A stretch of 64,000 nt of DNA from Mycobacterium parmense. GTDB lineage: Bacteria > Actinomycetota > Actinomycetes > Mycobacteriales > Mycobacteriaceae. The translations under genes and the position numbers were made by a program. The notes under the pieces were generated by a model. That model was given only the letters and a program-made list of their open reading frames with translations, was not told the origin of the DNA and ran no database searches. The stretch is from contig NZ_AP022614.1 of NCBI RefSeq assembly GCF_010730575.1, positions 5,704,001 through 5,768,000 on the forward strand. The letters run 5' to 3'. The first letter of the stretch is position 1, and every line of letters begins with the position of its first letter. Of this stretch, positions 1 to 7,794 are shown in pieces.

Positions 1-99
1 GTCGTCGGGACGTACCGCGTTGGCGGCTTCGGGCCGGTTCAGGGTGATCGTCAAGACGCCGTCCGCGATGTCGGACAAAACTGCTGCCTGCGTGTTCAT
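1..99 (-). CDS. Enoyl-CoA hydratase/isomerase family protein (N-terminal fragment)
   Basis: Only the first 33 codons lie in the window; the gene runs off the left edge. The frame begins MNTQAAVLSDIADGVLTITL and continues with NRPEAANAV, the classic crotonase N-terminus in which the short beta-strand is followed by LNRPxxxNA. The start codon overlaps the stop of the upstream P450 gene (ATGA), so the two are translationally coupled. Family members hydrate or isomerise enoyl-CoA thioesters in beta-oxidation; which reaction this one does cannot be told from the fragment. Confidence 0.85.
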   Translation of the reverse strand, partial: MNTQAAVLSDIADGVLTITLNRPEAANAVRPDD

Positions 100-1397
100 G
101 GTGTGTACGTGGCCTTCAGATGTTTGATGCCGTTAACGAAGTTCGACCTCAGCATGACCGGTTCGCCCGCAGCGGTGATGTCGGGGTAGCGCGCGTAGAG
201 CATCTGGAATGCCACGTTCAGCTCAAGCCGGGCCAGGTGCGCACCAAGGCAATAGTGCGGTCCCGGGCCGCCGAAAGCAATGTGGGTGTTGGGTTTTCGC
301 GCGATGTCGAAGCGCTCCGGCTGGTCGAAGACCGCGGGGTCGCGGTTGGCGGCGGGATACCAGACCACGACCTTGTCGCCGGCGTTGAAGGTGTGGGTGA
401 CCTCGCCGTGGGCGTCGGTCAGCGTCACGCCGTCACGGGTCACCGTACGGCGAAAGTGGATCACCGGGCTGGCGTACCGAAGGATCTCCTCGACCGCAGT
501 TGGGGCCATCTCGTCGTAGTTCGCCAGCAGGCGGTCGCGCTGGTCGGGGTGCGCGCTGAGGATGAGCAACCCGTGGGTCAGCGCATTGCGGGTGGTCTCG
601 TTGCCCGCGCCAATCAGCAGGATGAAGAACTTCGCCAGCTCCTGGGGTGTGAGGTTTTCTTCGTCGGAGTTGACCAGTTTGCTGATCACGTCGTCGCGGG
701 GATGGGCGATGCGGTCCTCGGCGATGCCCTTGAGCAACTCGATGAGCTGCTCGCTGACCTCGGTGACCGCGGCTCCGATGCCCGCGACGGTCTGGTCGGG
801 TACGTACTCGGGGTCCGAAGCGCCGAGCACGATATTGGTCGCCCGCAGGATGAACTGTTCGTGTTCGCGTGGAACGCCGAGCATGGTGTCGATGATGCGC
901 AGCGGCAGCAGCGTGGCGAACGAAGAAACGAAGTCGCACTCACCCGTACGCGGCATCTCGTCGAGGATCTCGGCGGTGGTCCCCTCGACGAGGCCACGCA
1001 GCTCGGACAGTATGCGGGGGGTGAAGCCGCGCGAGACGATCTTGCGTAGCCGCATGTGCTCGGGATCGTCCATGTCGATGATGGAGCCACGGTATTCGCG
1101 CATCTCGGGGGTCTGGTCGAAGATCTGCGTGCCCTGCCCGGAACTGAAGTCGGCGGGGCGGCGGCTGATATCGACGACGTCGCGGTGGGAGCCGACCGCC
1201 CAGAAGCCGCGGGGCAGCGGTGAGTCAGGTCGGTTGGTACGGACGAACGCCGGGCCGCCGGCCTCGCGAAGGCGCCGGTAGAGCGCGCTCCGGTCAGCCG
1301 GACGCTCCTGCCACCATTGCAGATCGATCAGCGGTGCGAACTGCTGCTCTTCGGTGCCGATTGCGCTCACACCACCCGATTCTGGCACCCATGTCAC
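96..1397 (-). CDS. Cytochrome P450
   Basis: A 433-residue soluble bacterial P450 with all signatures: I-helix AGNETT (residues 264-269) for oxygen activation, the K-helix ExxR pair (E304, R307), and the heme loop FGGPGPHYCLGAHLAR with the thiolate ligand C383. It starts at a GTG codon. Proteins with this type of I-helix and heme loop in mycobacteria often hydroxylate steroid or terpenoid carbon skeletons, so a hydrophobic substrate is likely, but the exact CYP family was not assigned. It is divergent from the Gfo/Idh-type gene and overlaps the downstream crotonase gene by 4 bp. Electron-transfer partners (ferredoxin, reductase) are not adjacent. Confidence 0.95.
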   Translation of the reverse strand: MTWVPESGGVSAIGTEEQQFAPLIDLQWWQERPADRSALYRRLREAGGPAFVRTNRPDSPLPRGFWAVGSHRDVVDISRRPADFSSGQGTQIFDQTPEMREYRGSIIDMDDPEHMRLRKIVSRGFTPRILSELRGLVEGTTAEILDEMPRTGECDFVSSFATLLPLRIIDTMLGVPREHEQFILRATNIVLGASDPEYVPDQTVAGIGAAVTEVSEQLIELLKGIAEDRIAHPRDDVISKLVNSDEENLTPQELAKFFILLIGAGNETTRNALTHGLLILSAHPDQRDRLLANYDEMAPTAVEEILRYASPVIHFRRTVTRDGVTLTDAHGEVTHTFNAGDKVVVWYPAANRDPAVFDQPERFDIARKPNTHIAFGGPGPHYCLGAHLARLELNVAFQMLYARYPDITAAGEPVMLRSNFVNGIKHLKATYTP

Positions 1398-1469
1398 TTA
1401 TAGGCAATGCCGGGCTACTTGAGCAAACTAGGAACTCGCGCGATATTTGCCCGGGGCAGGCATGAGTTA

Positions 1470-1487
1470 TCTAACATTAGTGTCACT
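1470..1487. promoter_or_regulatory. Shared 18-bp element TCTAACATTAGTGTCACT, copy 1
   Basis: This 18-mer recurs exactly, in the same orientation relative to the downstream gene, before the extradiol dioxygenase gene at 11.6 kb. In both places a TTGCSC hexamer lies 19 bp upstream of the internal TAACAT, so the element may be a -10 region with a downstream operator, or an operator on its own. It contains a small CTAA-CA-TTAG inverted repeat but is otherwise asymmetric. It lies between the divergent P450 gene and the oxidoreductase that starts at 1517. Confidence 0.6.
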
Positions 1488-1516
1488 GAGTCGGAGGAGC
1501 GGGCGGAGAAGAGCAC

Positions 1517-2599
1517 ATGACTTTACGGGTCGGCATCATCGGCGTTGGGTGGGGCGCACATGTGCAGGTGCCCGGTTTCCGGGCGGCGAAAGGTTTCGAG
1601 CCCGTCGCGCTCTGTGCGCGCACACCCGATCGGCTGGAGCGTGCGGCGACCAAACTGGGCATCGAACGGACCTCCACGGATTGGCAGTCGTTCGTTACCC
1701 GTGACGACCTCGACGTCATCTCGGTCGCGACTCCCACCGCGCTGCACCACGAAATGACGATCGCCGCACTGGCCGCGGGTAAGCCCGTGTTGTGCGAGAA
1801 GCCGCTGGCGGGTGACCTCGAAGCGGCCCGCCACATGGTGCGTGCCGCGACCGACTCCGGACTGCCCACGGCCTGCTGCTTCGAGAACCGGTGGAACCCC
1901 GACTGGTTGGCCGTCGCGGACCGGGTGCGCTCGGGCTTCCTCGGCTCGCAGTACCTTGCGCGAGTCAGTCGCAGCGCGTCCTACTGGCATCCGAGTCATC
2001 CGCTGCAGGCCCATTGGATGTACGACCGCGAGCAGGGCGGCGGCTATCTGGCCGGCATGCTGGTACACGACCTGGACTTCTTGTGCAGCCTGCTCGGCCG
2101 CCCGGTGTCGGTGTGCGCGGAGGTGCGCACCAGCGATCCTGTCCGCGAACTGCCCGACGGCGGCACGCTAGCCGTCACCGCCGACGACACCGCCGCACTG
2201 CTGATGCGTATGGAGTCGGGGGTGACCGTCATTTTGAGCCTCTCCGTTATGGGCGCCCACGCCGATCACTACCGCCTCGAATTGTTCGGCTCCGACGGCA
2301 CCATCATCGGCGACGGCGACTTGCGTTGCGCGGCATACAGCCTCGGCGCCGCCACCGATGCGGGATTGAGTCCCCTGACGGTGGATGAACGCGAACCCGC
2401 GCACCCCGAGCGGTTGCCCGGGGGCCTGGCGGGTCACGCCAGCAGGGCTATGGCGCTGATGCTGCAGGACTGGCTGCCCGCGTTCGACGGTGGTCCCAGC
2501 GGCGCGGCCACCTTCGAGGACGGGCTGTTGTCGCTCGCGGTGATCGACGCCGCGCACCGCTCCGCCGAAGGCGGAGGGTGGGAGCAGGTGCAGGTTTGA
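1517..2599 (+). CDS. Gfo/Idh/MocA-family NAD(P)-dependent oxidoreductase
   Basis: A 360-residue protein. The N-terminal Rossmann fold has GIIGVGWGAHVQVPG (about residues 6-20) and the family's CEKPLAG motif (about 94-100), in which the lysine helps catalysis. The C-terminal alpha/beta domain carries the substrate site. Relatives oxidise or reduce sugars, inositols and some cyclic alcohols or ketones with NAD(P). The ATG at 1517 follows a GGAGAAGAG ribosome site. The gene stands alone after the shared 18-bp element and is followed at some distance by a co-directional cupin gene. Its place in a gene set otherwise devoted to CoA thioesters suggests an early step on a hydroxylated ring, which is inference. 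Confidence 0.85.
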   Translation: MTLRVGIIGVGWGAHVQVPGFRAAKGFEPVALCARTPDRLERAATKLGIERTSTDWQSFVTRDDLDVISVATPTALHHEMTIAALAAGKPVLCEKPLAGDLEAARHMVRAATDSGLPTACCFENRWNPDWLAVADRVRSGFLGSQYLARVSRSASYWHPSHPLQAHWMYDREQGGGYLAGMLVHDLDFLCSLLGRPVSVCAEVRTSDPVRELPDGGTLAVTADDTAALLMRMESGVTVILSLSVMGAHADHYRLELFGSDGTIIGDGDLRCAAYSLGAATDAGLSPLTVDEREPAHPERLPGGLAGHASRAMALMLQDWLPAFDGGPSGAATFEDGLLSLAVIDAAHRSAEGGGWEQVQV

Positions 2600-2782
2600 G
2601 ATGTGCGACTAAAAATAGGCTTCACCTCGACGGTGGCGGGACCCGAATGAAAGCGTCAAGAGTGAACAACGGCGCGGCTTGCAACGTCGTGATCGCCTGC
2701 CGTTCGCCCCGACGATGCGATTGATCGTCAAGCGCAGAGGGCTGTAGTCGGGACGTAATCAGTAGCGGAAGGGAAGTGCCCA

Positions 2783-3286
2783 ATGAGAGGCGGACCGTCG
2801 ATCAAGCATCTCGACGACGTACCGGCTGAGGAGATGCTGCGTTATGAGTTCGCAGATGGCCGTACGGCGTCGATATGGGAGAAGTGGATCGAGCTGTCTC
2901 CCCGGTATTTCGCGTTCTGGAACAAGTGGGACCCGGGGGCCATCTCGTCGCAGCACGGTCACACCGGCGATCACAGCAATTTCATCCTGGCCGGCGAGAT
3001 CCGCTGCGGCGACGTGGTCGCCCGCGTGGGCACGCACATCATGCTTGAGTGGGGGGACGTATTCGGACCTTGGGAGGCCGGCCCGCAGGGGTGTGAACTG
3101 TATGGGTTCATCGCCGGTGAGGGACAACCGTTCGGCGGCGACACCGCCGCGTACGAGGCACTGCTCGAGGCGCGTGGCGCCCGGTCGGTACCGTTACCGA
3201 TGCCAAAAAATCTACCGCCTTGGATACGTGCCAAACTGGGCGCCTCATTCACCTCATCGATTACCAACTGGGTGGCGTCGACCTGA
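2783..3286 (+). CDS. Cupin-domain protein
   Basis: A 167-residue protein that fits the small single-domain cupins. The likely metal-binding histidine set sits in SQHGHTGDHSNFILAGEI (about residues 53-70), followed by a glycine-rich strand pair. The second cupin motif is weaker (GDVFGPWEAGPQGCELYGF). The ATG at 2783 has a GGAAGGGAAG ribosome site. The tail (PMPKNLPPWIRAKLG) is not part of the cupin core. Such proteins occur beside SDR and alcohol dehydrogenase genes in actinobacterial aromatic and terpenoid clusters and may be dioxygenases, isomerases or ligand-binding proteins; no specific activity can be assigned. Confidence 0.7.
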   Translation: MRGGPSIKHLDDVPAEEMLRYEFADGRTASIWEKWIELSPRYFAFWNKWDPGAISSQHGHTGDHSNFILAGEIRCGDVVARVGTHIMLEWGDVFGPWEAGPQGCELYGFIAGEGQPFGGDTAAYEALLEARGARSVPLPMPKNLPPWIRAKLGASFTSSITNWVAST

Positions 3287-3311
3287 GCCGGTGTAGCGCC
3301 CGGTCGTCGGG

Positions 3312-4151
3312 TTAGTTGAGGGACGAGCCGGCATCAACCGTCACGTGCCGGCCGGTTATCGCTCGCGATTCGTCCGCCGCCAAGAACGCCACCGCGGCGG
3401 ACGCATCCGTGTCAGCCCAGGTCGTAACGGGCCATGACACGGTCGTAAGCGATGCCGCGCCAGCGCGATCGCCTCTGCGATCCACGTCGAGCATGACCGG
3501 CCGATACAGCCGTCCGGCATGACCAAAGTCGTTGCCGTTCGCCGAACCGCTGGCGGTGTTCACCCGGATACCGTGTGGTGCAAGCTGTTTAGCTAGCATC
3601 TGCACGTACTGCGAAACCATCGACTGCGCGAGCTCGTACGCCGCCCCGCCGGGCCCCTGCGGCTGATCGCGGAGAGGTCCTTGCGTCGACGATGGGGGAC
3701 CAGAAGCGATGAGAGACGCGCCTTCGCCCAATCGCGGCATCGCTGCGCTGAAAGTGTTGACCACGCCGAGAAAGTCGACGTCGAACGTGTCGATGAAGGC
3801 CGCGATCGGGGCGTCCGGCTGAGTCGGGACGATGGCGGCGTTGGCGACGACGATGTGGAGTGCGCCGAGTTGTCGCACCGCGGTGTCGACGGCGATCTCC
3901 ATTTCGGCTCGATCGCAGACATCGCAGCGGTACACCGCCGCTCTTCGGCCGAGCTTCTCGATCATGGAAGCGGTGCAGTCGAGGTCTTCGCTAGTGGCGA
4001 GCGGATAGTCACACGAAGGGATGTTGTCACACAGATCCACCAGCATCACGTCTGCGCCTTCCCGGGCCAAACGCAGCGCGTGGCTTCGACCCCGTCCCCT
4101 GGCTGCACCAGTTACGAGCGCCACCTTGCCCGCGAGACGTCGACTAGTCAC
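3312..4151 (-). CDS. Mycofactocin-type short-chain dehydrogenase with degenerate catalytic site
   Basis: A 279-residue SDR beginning with the dinucleotide motif VTGAARGRGRSHALRLA. It has the long insertion after the second strand (DLCDNIPSCDYPLATSEDLD) typical of mycofactocin-coupled SDRs, which keep their nicotinamide bound and pass electrons to the peptide cofactor mycofactocin. The NAG/NAA motif (VVANAAI) is present. The catalytic YxxxK is YELAQ: tyrosine 172 is kept but the lysine is glutamine at 176, and the serine region reads IASGPPSST. The protein may therefore be impaired or specialised. It starts with GTG and overlaps the alcohol dehydrogenase stop by 8 bp, so both come from one transcript. 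Confidence 0.85.
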   Translation of the reverse strand: MTSRRLAGKVALVTGAARGRGRSHALRLAREGADVMLVDLCDNIPSCDYPLATSEDLDCTASMIEKLGRRAAVYRCDVCDRAEMEIAVDTAVRQLGALHIVVANAAIVPTQPDAPIAAFIDTFDVDFLGVVNTFSAAMPRLGEGASLIASGPPSSTQGPLRDQPQGPGGAAYELAQSMVSQYVQMLAKQLAPHGIRVNTASGSANGNDFGHAGRLYRPVMLDVDRRGDRAGAASLTTVSWPVTTWADTDASAAVAFLAADESRAITGRHVTVDAGSSLN

Positions 4152-5292
4152 GACCTTCTCCGGCGAGAAGTCCCTCGGCGGGCGGATAGAGCAGTACGCC
4201 GCGGATATTGGCGCCGGCGTGCATGTCGGCGTAGCCGTCGTTGACCTTCTCCAGGGGGTAGGTGCGGGTGACCATAGATTCGAGGTCCACCTGCCCGGCG
4301 CTGTACAGCTCGAGGATCTTCGGGATGTCGGCTCGCGGGTTGCCCGAGCCGTAGAGGGTTCCGACGATCTGCTTCTCGGTCAGCGTGAGGTCCATCAGAT
4401 TGGCCCGGATCTCCCGTTCCAGCATCGGGTGGATGTTGGTGACCACCAGCCGGCCACGCTTGGCCGTCATGGCCAGCGCCCGGCCGACCAGCTGGCCGTC
4501 ACCGACTCCCATGGCGCAGATGAATTTGTCCACGCCGCGGTTCCAGGTAGCGTCGGCGACAACGGCTTTCGCTTCGTTCCAGTCCGCCGCGGTATGAGTG
4601 GCTCCCATCTTGACCGCTTCGGCCCGTTTGTACTCCGAGGGGTCGATGACGGTGATGGTGCGGGCGCCCGCGAGCCGGGCACCCTGCACCGCCGCGGCGC
4701 CGATGCCACCAACCCCCGCGATGGCCACCGTGTCGCCCGGCCGGACGTCGGCCGCGTAGACCGATGATCCCCAGCCGGTAATGAAGCCGCAGCCCAGAAG
4801 GCAAGCCAGGTCCAGGCGATAGTGGTCCGGGATCTTCACACAACTCGCCTCGTGCACCACGGTGTGGTGTGCAAACGAGCCGACACCGCAGGCCAGGGCA
4901 AGGTCGTCGTCACCGAGATGGTGGCGGGCGGTGCCGTCGTGAATCTGCATGCCCGAGTAGATCTTTGCGCCGAGGTCACATAGGCTCTGATGGCCCGTTG
5001 AGCATGAGGGACACCGGCCGCACGACGGGATGAAGCTGAAGACGACGTGATCGCCCGGCGATAGCCACGACACGTGCTCGCCGATGGACTTGACCACACC
5101 GGCGCCCTCATGCCCGCCGATGCAGGGCAGTCGAATCGGCATGTCCCCGGTGACGAGGTGGTCGTCGGAGTGGCACATACCCGAGGCGTGCAGTTCGATC
5201 AGTACCTCGGTGGCCTTCGGCGCGTCGAGCTCGATGGACTCGATCGACCACGGCGTGTTGCGTTCGAACAGGACCGCTGCTTGGGTCTGCAC
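4144..5292 (-). CDS. NDMA-dependent (mycofactocin-type) zinc alcohol dehydrogenase
   Basis: Read from the GTG at 5292 the product has 382 residues, the usual size. The frame is open further upstream, but that part overlaps the aldehyde dehydrogenase gene. The catalytic zinc site is visible as GMCHSDDH and GGHEGAGVV. The structural zinc cysteines are CGRCPSCSTGHQSLC, and the Rossmann motif is AGVGGIGAAAVQGA. The family oxidises alcohols with a tightly bound NAD that is re-oxidised by mycofactocin in vivo. It lies between an aldehyde dehydrogenase and an SDR in one operon, which fits a stepwise alcohol to aldehyde to acid oxidation. Confidence 0.88.
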   Translation of the reverse strand: MQTQAAVLFERNTPWSIESIELDAPKATEVLIELHASGMCHSDDHLVTGDMPIRLPCIGGHEGAGVVKSIGEHVSWLSPGDHVVFSFIPSCGRCPSCSTGHQSLCDLGAKIYSGMQIHDGTARHHLGDDDLALACGVGSFAHHTVVHEASCVKIPDHYRLDLACLLGCGFITGWGSSVYAADVRPGDTVAIAGVGGIGAAAVQGARLAGARTITVIDPSEYKRAEAVKMGATHTAADWNEAKAVVADATWNRGVDKFICAMGVGDGQLVGRALAMTAKRGRLVVTNIHPMLEREIRANLMDLTLTEKQIVGTLYGSGNPRADIPKILELYSAGQVDLESMVTRTYPLEKVNDGYADMHAGANIRGVLLYPPAEGLLAGEGRD

Positions 5293-5323
5293 TGCTGTGC
5301 TCGATTCTCTCTGGCCTTCCGGC

Positions 5324-6787
5324 TCAACGGATGATGGCTTGAAGTTCGACGAACCCGGCGATGCCCTCGGGGCCCCCCTCGCGGCCGATTCCGGACTGCT
5401 TGAATCCGCCGAACGGGCTGGCGAAGTCGAGCACGGCGGTGGAGTTGACGGCAACGGAACCCACCAGCATCCGGGCCGCCACCGCCGCCGCCCGTTCCTC
5501 GTCGGCGGACCACACCGCGCCGACCAACCCGTAGCGGGAGTCGTTGGCGATGGCCACTGCCTCGGCGGCGGCGTCGCGGCCGGTGTCGTCGTAGGCGATC
5601 ACGACCGCGACCGGTCCGAAGACCTCCTCGCGGGCGATCTCCATGTCGTTGGTGGCAGTGACGAGCGCGGGGGAGACGAACCACCCTGAGCGGTCGGGCC
5701 GCTCGCCGCCGACCAGCACGGTGGCGCCCTCCTGCCGCGCGCGTCGCAGGAACCCCTCGACCCTGTCGCGTGCAGCCTCGTTGATCAGCGGACCGATATC
5801 GGTGGCACGGTCGGCGGGATCTCCGACAACCAGCCCGGCAACGGCGGCCGTCAGTGCGGCCACAAATTCGTCGTAGCGGCTGCGCGGCAATAAGATACGC
5901 GTCAGAGCGGCGCACAGCTGACCGTTGTTGCCCATCACGCCGGCGACCAAACCTGGCACCGTCGTCTCAAGCGGCGCATCGGGCAGCACGATGGCCGCGG
6001 ACTTGCCGCCCAGTTCGGTGCTGCAGCGGCGGATTCGGGAGCCACACGACGCTGCGATCCTGGCACCGACGGCCGTCGAGCCGGTGAAGCTGACCTTGTC
6101 GACCCCCGGATGTTCGGTGAGCAGCTCGCCGGTTTCAGCGCCCCCGTTGACGACGTTGACGACTCCGTCGGGCAGTCCAGCTTCCTCGATCGCCTCCATC
6201 AGCACGCCGAATTCGAGCGGGGCATCGGGCGCCGGCTTGAGCACCACTGTGCACCCCGCCGCCAGGGCGGGACCGAGCTTTAACGCTGCGATGAACAGCG
6301 GTGTGTTCCATGGCACGATGGCGCCGACCACGCCGATGGGAAGCTGACGCACCTCGACGGTGCCGCCCGTCACCGATGGACGGGTGGTCGAGAAGGGATA
6401 GTGCGGGGTTATCGACGCGTAGGCGCGCAGCACGCCGACCGCGGTGATGACCTGACCGAAGGTGCTCCAGGATCGCGGCGAGCCAATCTCCGCGGTGGTC
6501 AGGTCGGCCAGTTCACCCTTGCGGGCGCTGAGCCCGTCGGCGAGTCGCCCCAATGCGGCACCGCGATCGGCAGGAGCGACCCGCCCCCACGACTGATGCG
6601 CGCCGCGGGCGGCCGCAACCGCGGCGCCCACTTCGTCAGGGCCGGCAATACCGACGGTGCCCAGCAGCTCACCGGTGGCCGGCGACGTCACATCCAGTGT
6701 TCCGGCGTGCGCGCCCGACATCCATTTGCCTGCGACATAGCTTGCCGCCAACTCCACCATGGGCACCGATTCTGGCAGCAATGTCAT
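5324..6787 (-). CDS. Aldehyde dehydrogenase family protein
   Basis: A 487-residue NAD(P)-dependent aldehyde dehydrogenase. The catalytic glutamate lies in ELGGKSAAIV and the nucleophilic cysteine in NNGQLCAA. The Rossmann segment is FTGSTAVGARI. The ending FGGFKQSGIGREGG is typical of the superfamily. The start may be the ATG at 6787 or the in-frame ATG at 6760 (MVELAASYVAGKW); neither has a strong ribosome site. It is first in a three-gene operon with the alcohol dehydrogenase and SDR, and is divergent from the MaoC pair. The expected role is to turn the aldehyde made by the alcohol dehydrogenase into a carboxylic acid ready for CoA activation. Confidence 0.93.
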   Translation of the reverse strand: MTLLPESVPMVELAASYVAGKWMSGAHAGTLDVTSPATGELLGTVGIAGPDEVGAAVAAARGAHQSWGRVAPADRGAALGRLADGLSARKGELADLTTAEIGSPRSWSTFGQVITAVGVLRAYASITPHYPFSTTRPSVTGGTVEVRQLPIGVVGAIVPWNTPLFIAALKLGPALAAGCTVVLKPAPDAPLEFGVLMEAIEEAGLPDGVVNVVNGGAETGELLTEHPGVDKVSFTGSTAVGARIAASCGSRIRRCSTELGGKSAAIVLPDAPLETTVPGLVAGVMGNNGQLCAALTRILLPRSRYDEFVAALTAAVAGLVVGDPADRATDIGPLINEAARDRVEGFLRRARQEGATVLVGGERPDRSGWFVSPALVTATNDMEIAREEVFGPVAVVIAYDDTGRDAAAEAVAIANDSRYGLVGAVWSADEERAAAVAARMLVGSVAVNSTAVLDFASPFGGFKQSGIGREGGPEGIAGFVELQAIIR

Positions 6788-6846
6788 CTTCGGACAAGCG
6801 GCCCATTGGCTAAGAAGCGACGATTCAGTTTCACGTCTTCACTTTT

Positions 6847-6865
6847 TCTGACAGTATTGGTCACT
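6847..6865. promoter_or_regulatory. Possible variant of the 18-bp element upstream of the MaoC/TetR operon
   Basis: TCTGACAGTATTGGTCACT resembles the 18-bp element at 1470 and 11584 at its two ends (TCTrACA and TCACT), but the spacer is 7 instead of 6 bp. It also contains one TGACAGT half-site of the other palindrome. It abuts the ATG at 6866, which has no ribosome site, so the message may be leaderless and this stretch its promoter or operator. Confidence 0.3.
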
Positions 6866-7300
6866 ATGAGTGCATCGTCCGATAACGCCGCCGACGGTAA
6901 TTCCGGACGGCCGTGGGACCTGGTCGTGGAGCGGGGCAAGATCGCCGAGTTCGCCGAGGCCATGTTGTGCGACGATCCCTCCTACCGTGGCCCAGACGCG
7001 ATCATCCCGCCGACGTTCCTGACCACCGCAGGCCGCTGGGCGCCGGCCGGCGTTCGAGTCGACGTGGGTTTCGACCGCAAGCGCCTGCTGCACGGCGAAC
7101 AGGAGTACATCTTCCACAGCGACCTGCCCGCGGCCGGTGACGTCCTGACCGCACGGGAGAGGGTCGTCGACCGGTACTCGAAACCGGGCAAACGTGGGGG
7201 CACGATGCGTTTCGCCACCGTGGTTACTGAGTACCGCGACGCCGGCGGAGCGCTCGTCGCCGAGGCCAAAGCCACCTTCATCGAGACGGCCCCCCGATGA
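6866..7300 (+). CDS. MaoC-like hot-dog protein, N-terminal-type dehydratase subunit
   Basis: A 144-residue protein resembling the N-terminal half of MaoC-type hydratases (FAS1-dehydratase-like, as in HadA or ChsH2). Features include the proline-rich PDAIIPPTFLTTAGRW segment and HGEQEYIFHSDLPAAGDVL, where the substrate tunnel forms. Subunits of this half lack the catalytic Asp-His pair and need a partner. That partner starts at 7297 with a 4-bp ATGA overlap, so a heteromeric enoyl-CoA hydratase is expected. The ATG at 6866 lacks a ribosome site, compatible with leaderless translation. The longer open frame upstream has no support because it overlaps the divergent aldehyde dehydrogenase gene. 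Confidence 0.82.
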   Translation: MSASSDNAADGNSGRPWDLVVERGKIAEFAEAMLCDDPSYRGPDAIIPPTFLTTAGRWAPAGVRVDVGFDRKRLLHGEQEYIFHSDLPAAGDVLTARERVVDRYSKPGKRGGTMRFATVVTEYRDAGGALVAEAKATFIETAPR

Positions 7301-7782
7301 GTCCCGGCGACGGCGCAGGCGGACAGATCACGACGACCACCGCATTGGGTGTCGGCGTGCAGGCGCCGGTCCGCGAGTTCGGACCACTGACTCGGCAGAT
7401 GTTCGTCCGCTACGCAGGCGCGTCCGGTGATTTCAACCCCATGCATTACGACGATCAACTCGCGCGTTCCGCCGGCTACCCTTCGGTGTTCGCCCAGGGC
7501 ATGTTCTCCGCGGCGCTGCTGGCCGGGTTCGCCACCGATTGGCTGGGCGCGGGCAGCGTGCGCCGTTTCGGCGTCCGCTTTCGCGAGCAGGTCTGGCCGG
7601 GCGACGTGCTGACCTGCTCGGGCACCGTGACCGCCGTCTCAGCGGAGCCTGACGGCGAACGGGTGATCGTGGAGTTGATCGCTACCCGGCAGACGGGTGG
7701 CGTCGCGATCACCGGCACCGCCGAGTTCGTCAACCCGCGAAACGCCGCTCGATGCGGCGCGGGTGACACGGATCGGCCATAG
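7297..7782 (+). CDS. MaoC-like enoyl-CoA hydratase, catalytic subunit
   Basis: A 161-residue hot-dog protein carrying the R-hydratase signature YAGASGDFNPMHYD, with the catalytic Asp and His, followed by SVFAQGMFSAALLAGF. It would add water across a trans-2-enoyl-CoA. With the overlapping upstream gene it forms a two-subunit hydratase like those used on bulky steroid side chains (ChsH1/ChsH2) or mycolic acid intermediates (HadAB). In this island the hydratase would act after the acyl-CoA dehydrogenases and before retro-aldol cleavage. The regulator gene follows after 12 bp. Confidence 0.85.
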   Translation: MSPGDGAGGQITTTTALGVGVQAPVREFGPLTRQMFVRYAGASGDFNPMHYDDQLARSAGYPSVFAQGMFSAALLAGFATDWLGAGSVRRFGVRFREQVWPGDVLTCSGTVTAVSAEPDGERVIVELIATRQTGGVAITGTAEFVNPRNAARCGAGDTDRP

Positions 7783-7794
7783 GCTGGAAACACT

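Noticed and set aside
120..1049. Plus-strand open frame opposite the first P450 gene
   Set aside because: The P450 on the other strand has every catalytic motif; this frame has none.
5293..5454. Longer N-terminus for the NDMA-type alcohol dehydrogenase
   Set aside because: It overlaps the aldehyde dehydrogenase C-terminus and is Ser/Pro-rich; family proteins begin near the GTG at 5292.
6849..6864. TGACAGTATTGGTCAC as a further member of the TGACAGT palindrome set
   Set aside because: Only the left half matches; the right half is shifted and differs, so it is not counted as a site of that regulon.
6401..6865. N-terminal extension of the first MaoC-like frame
   Set aside because: It lies antisense within the aldehyde dehydrogenase gene and adds a non-homologous arginine-rich part.
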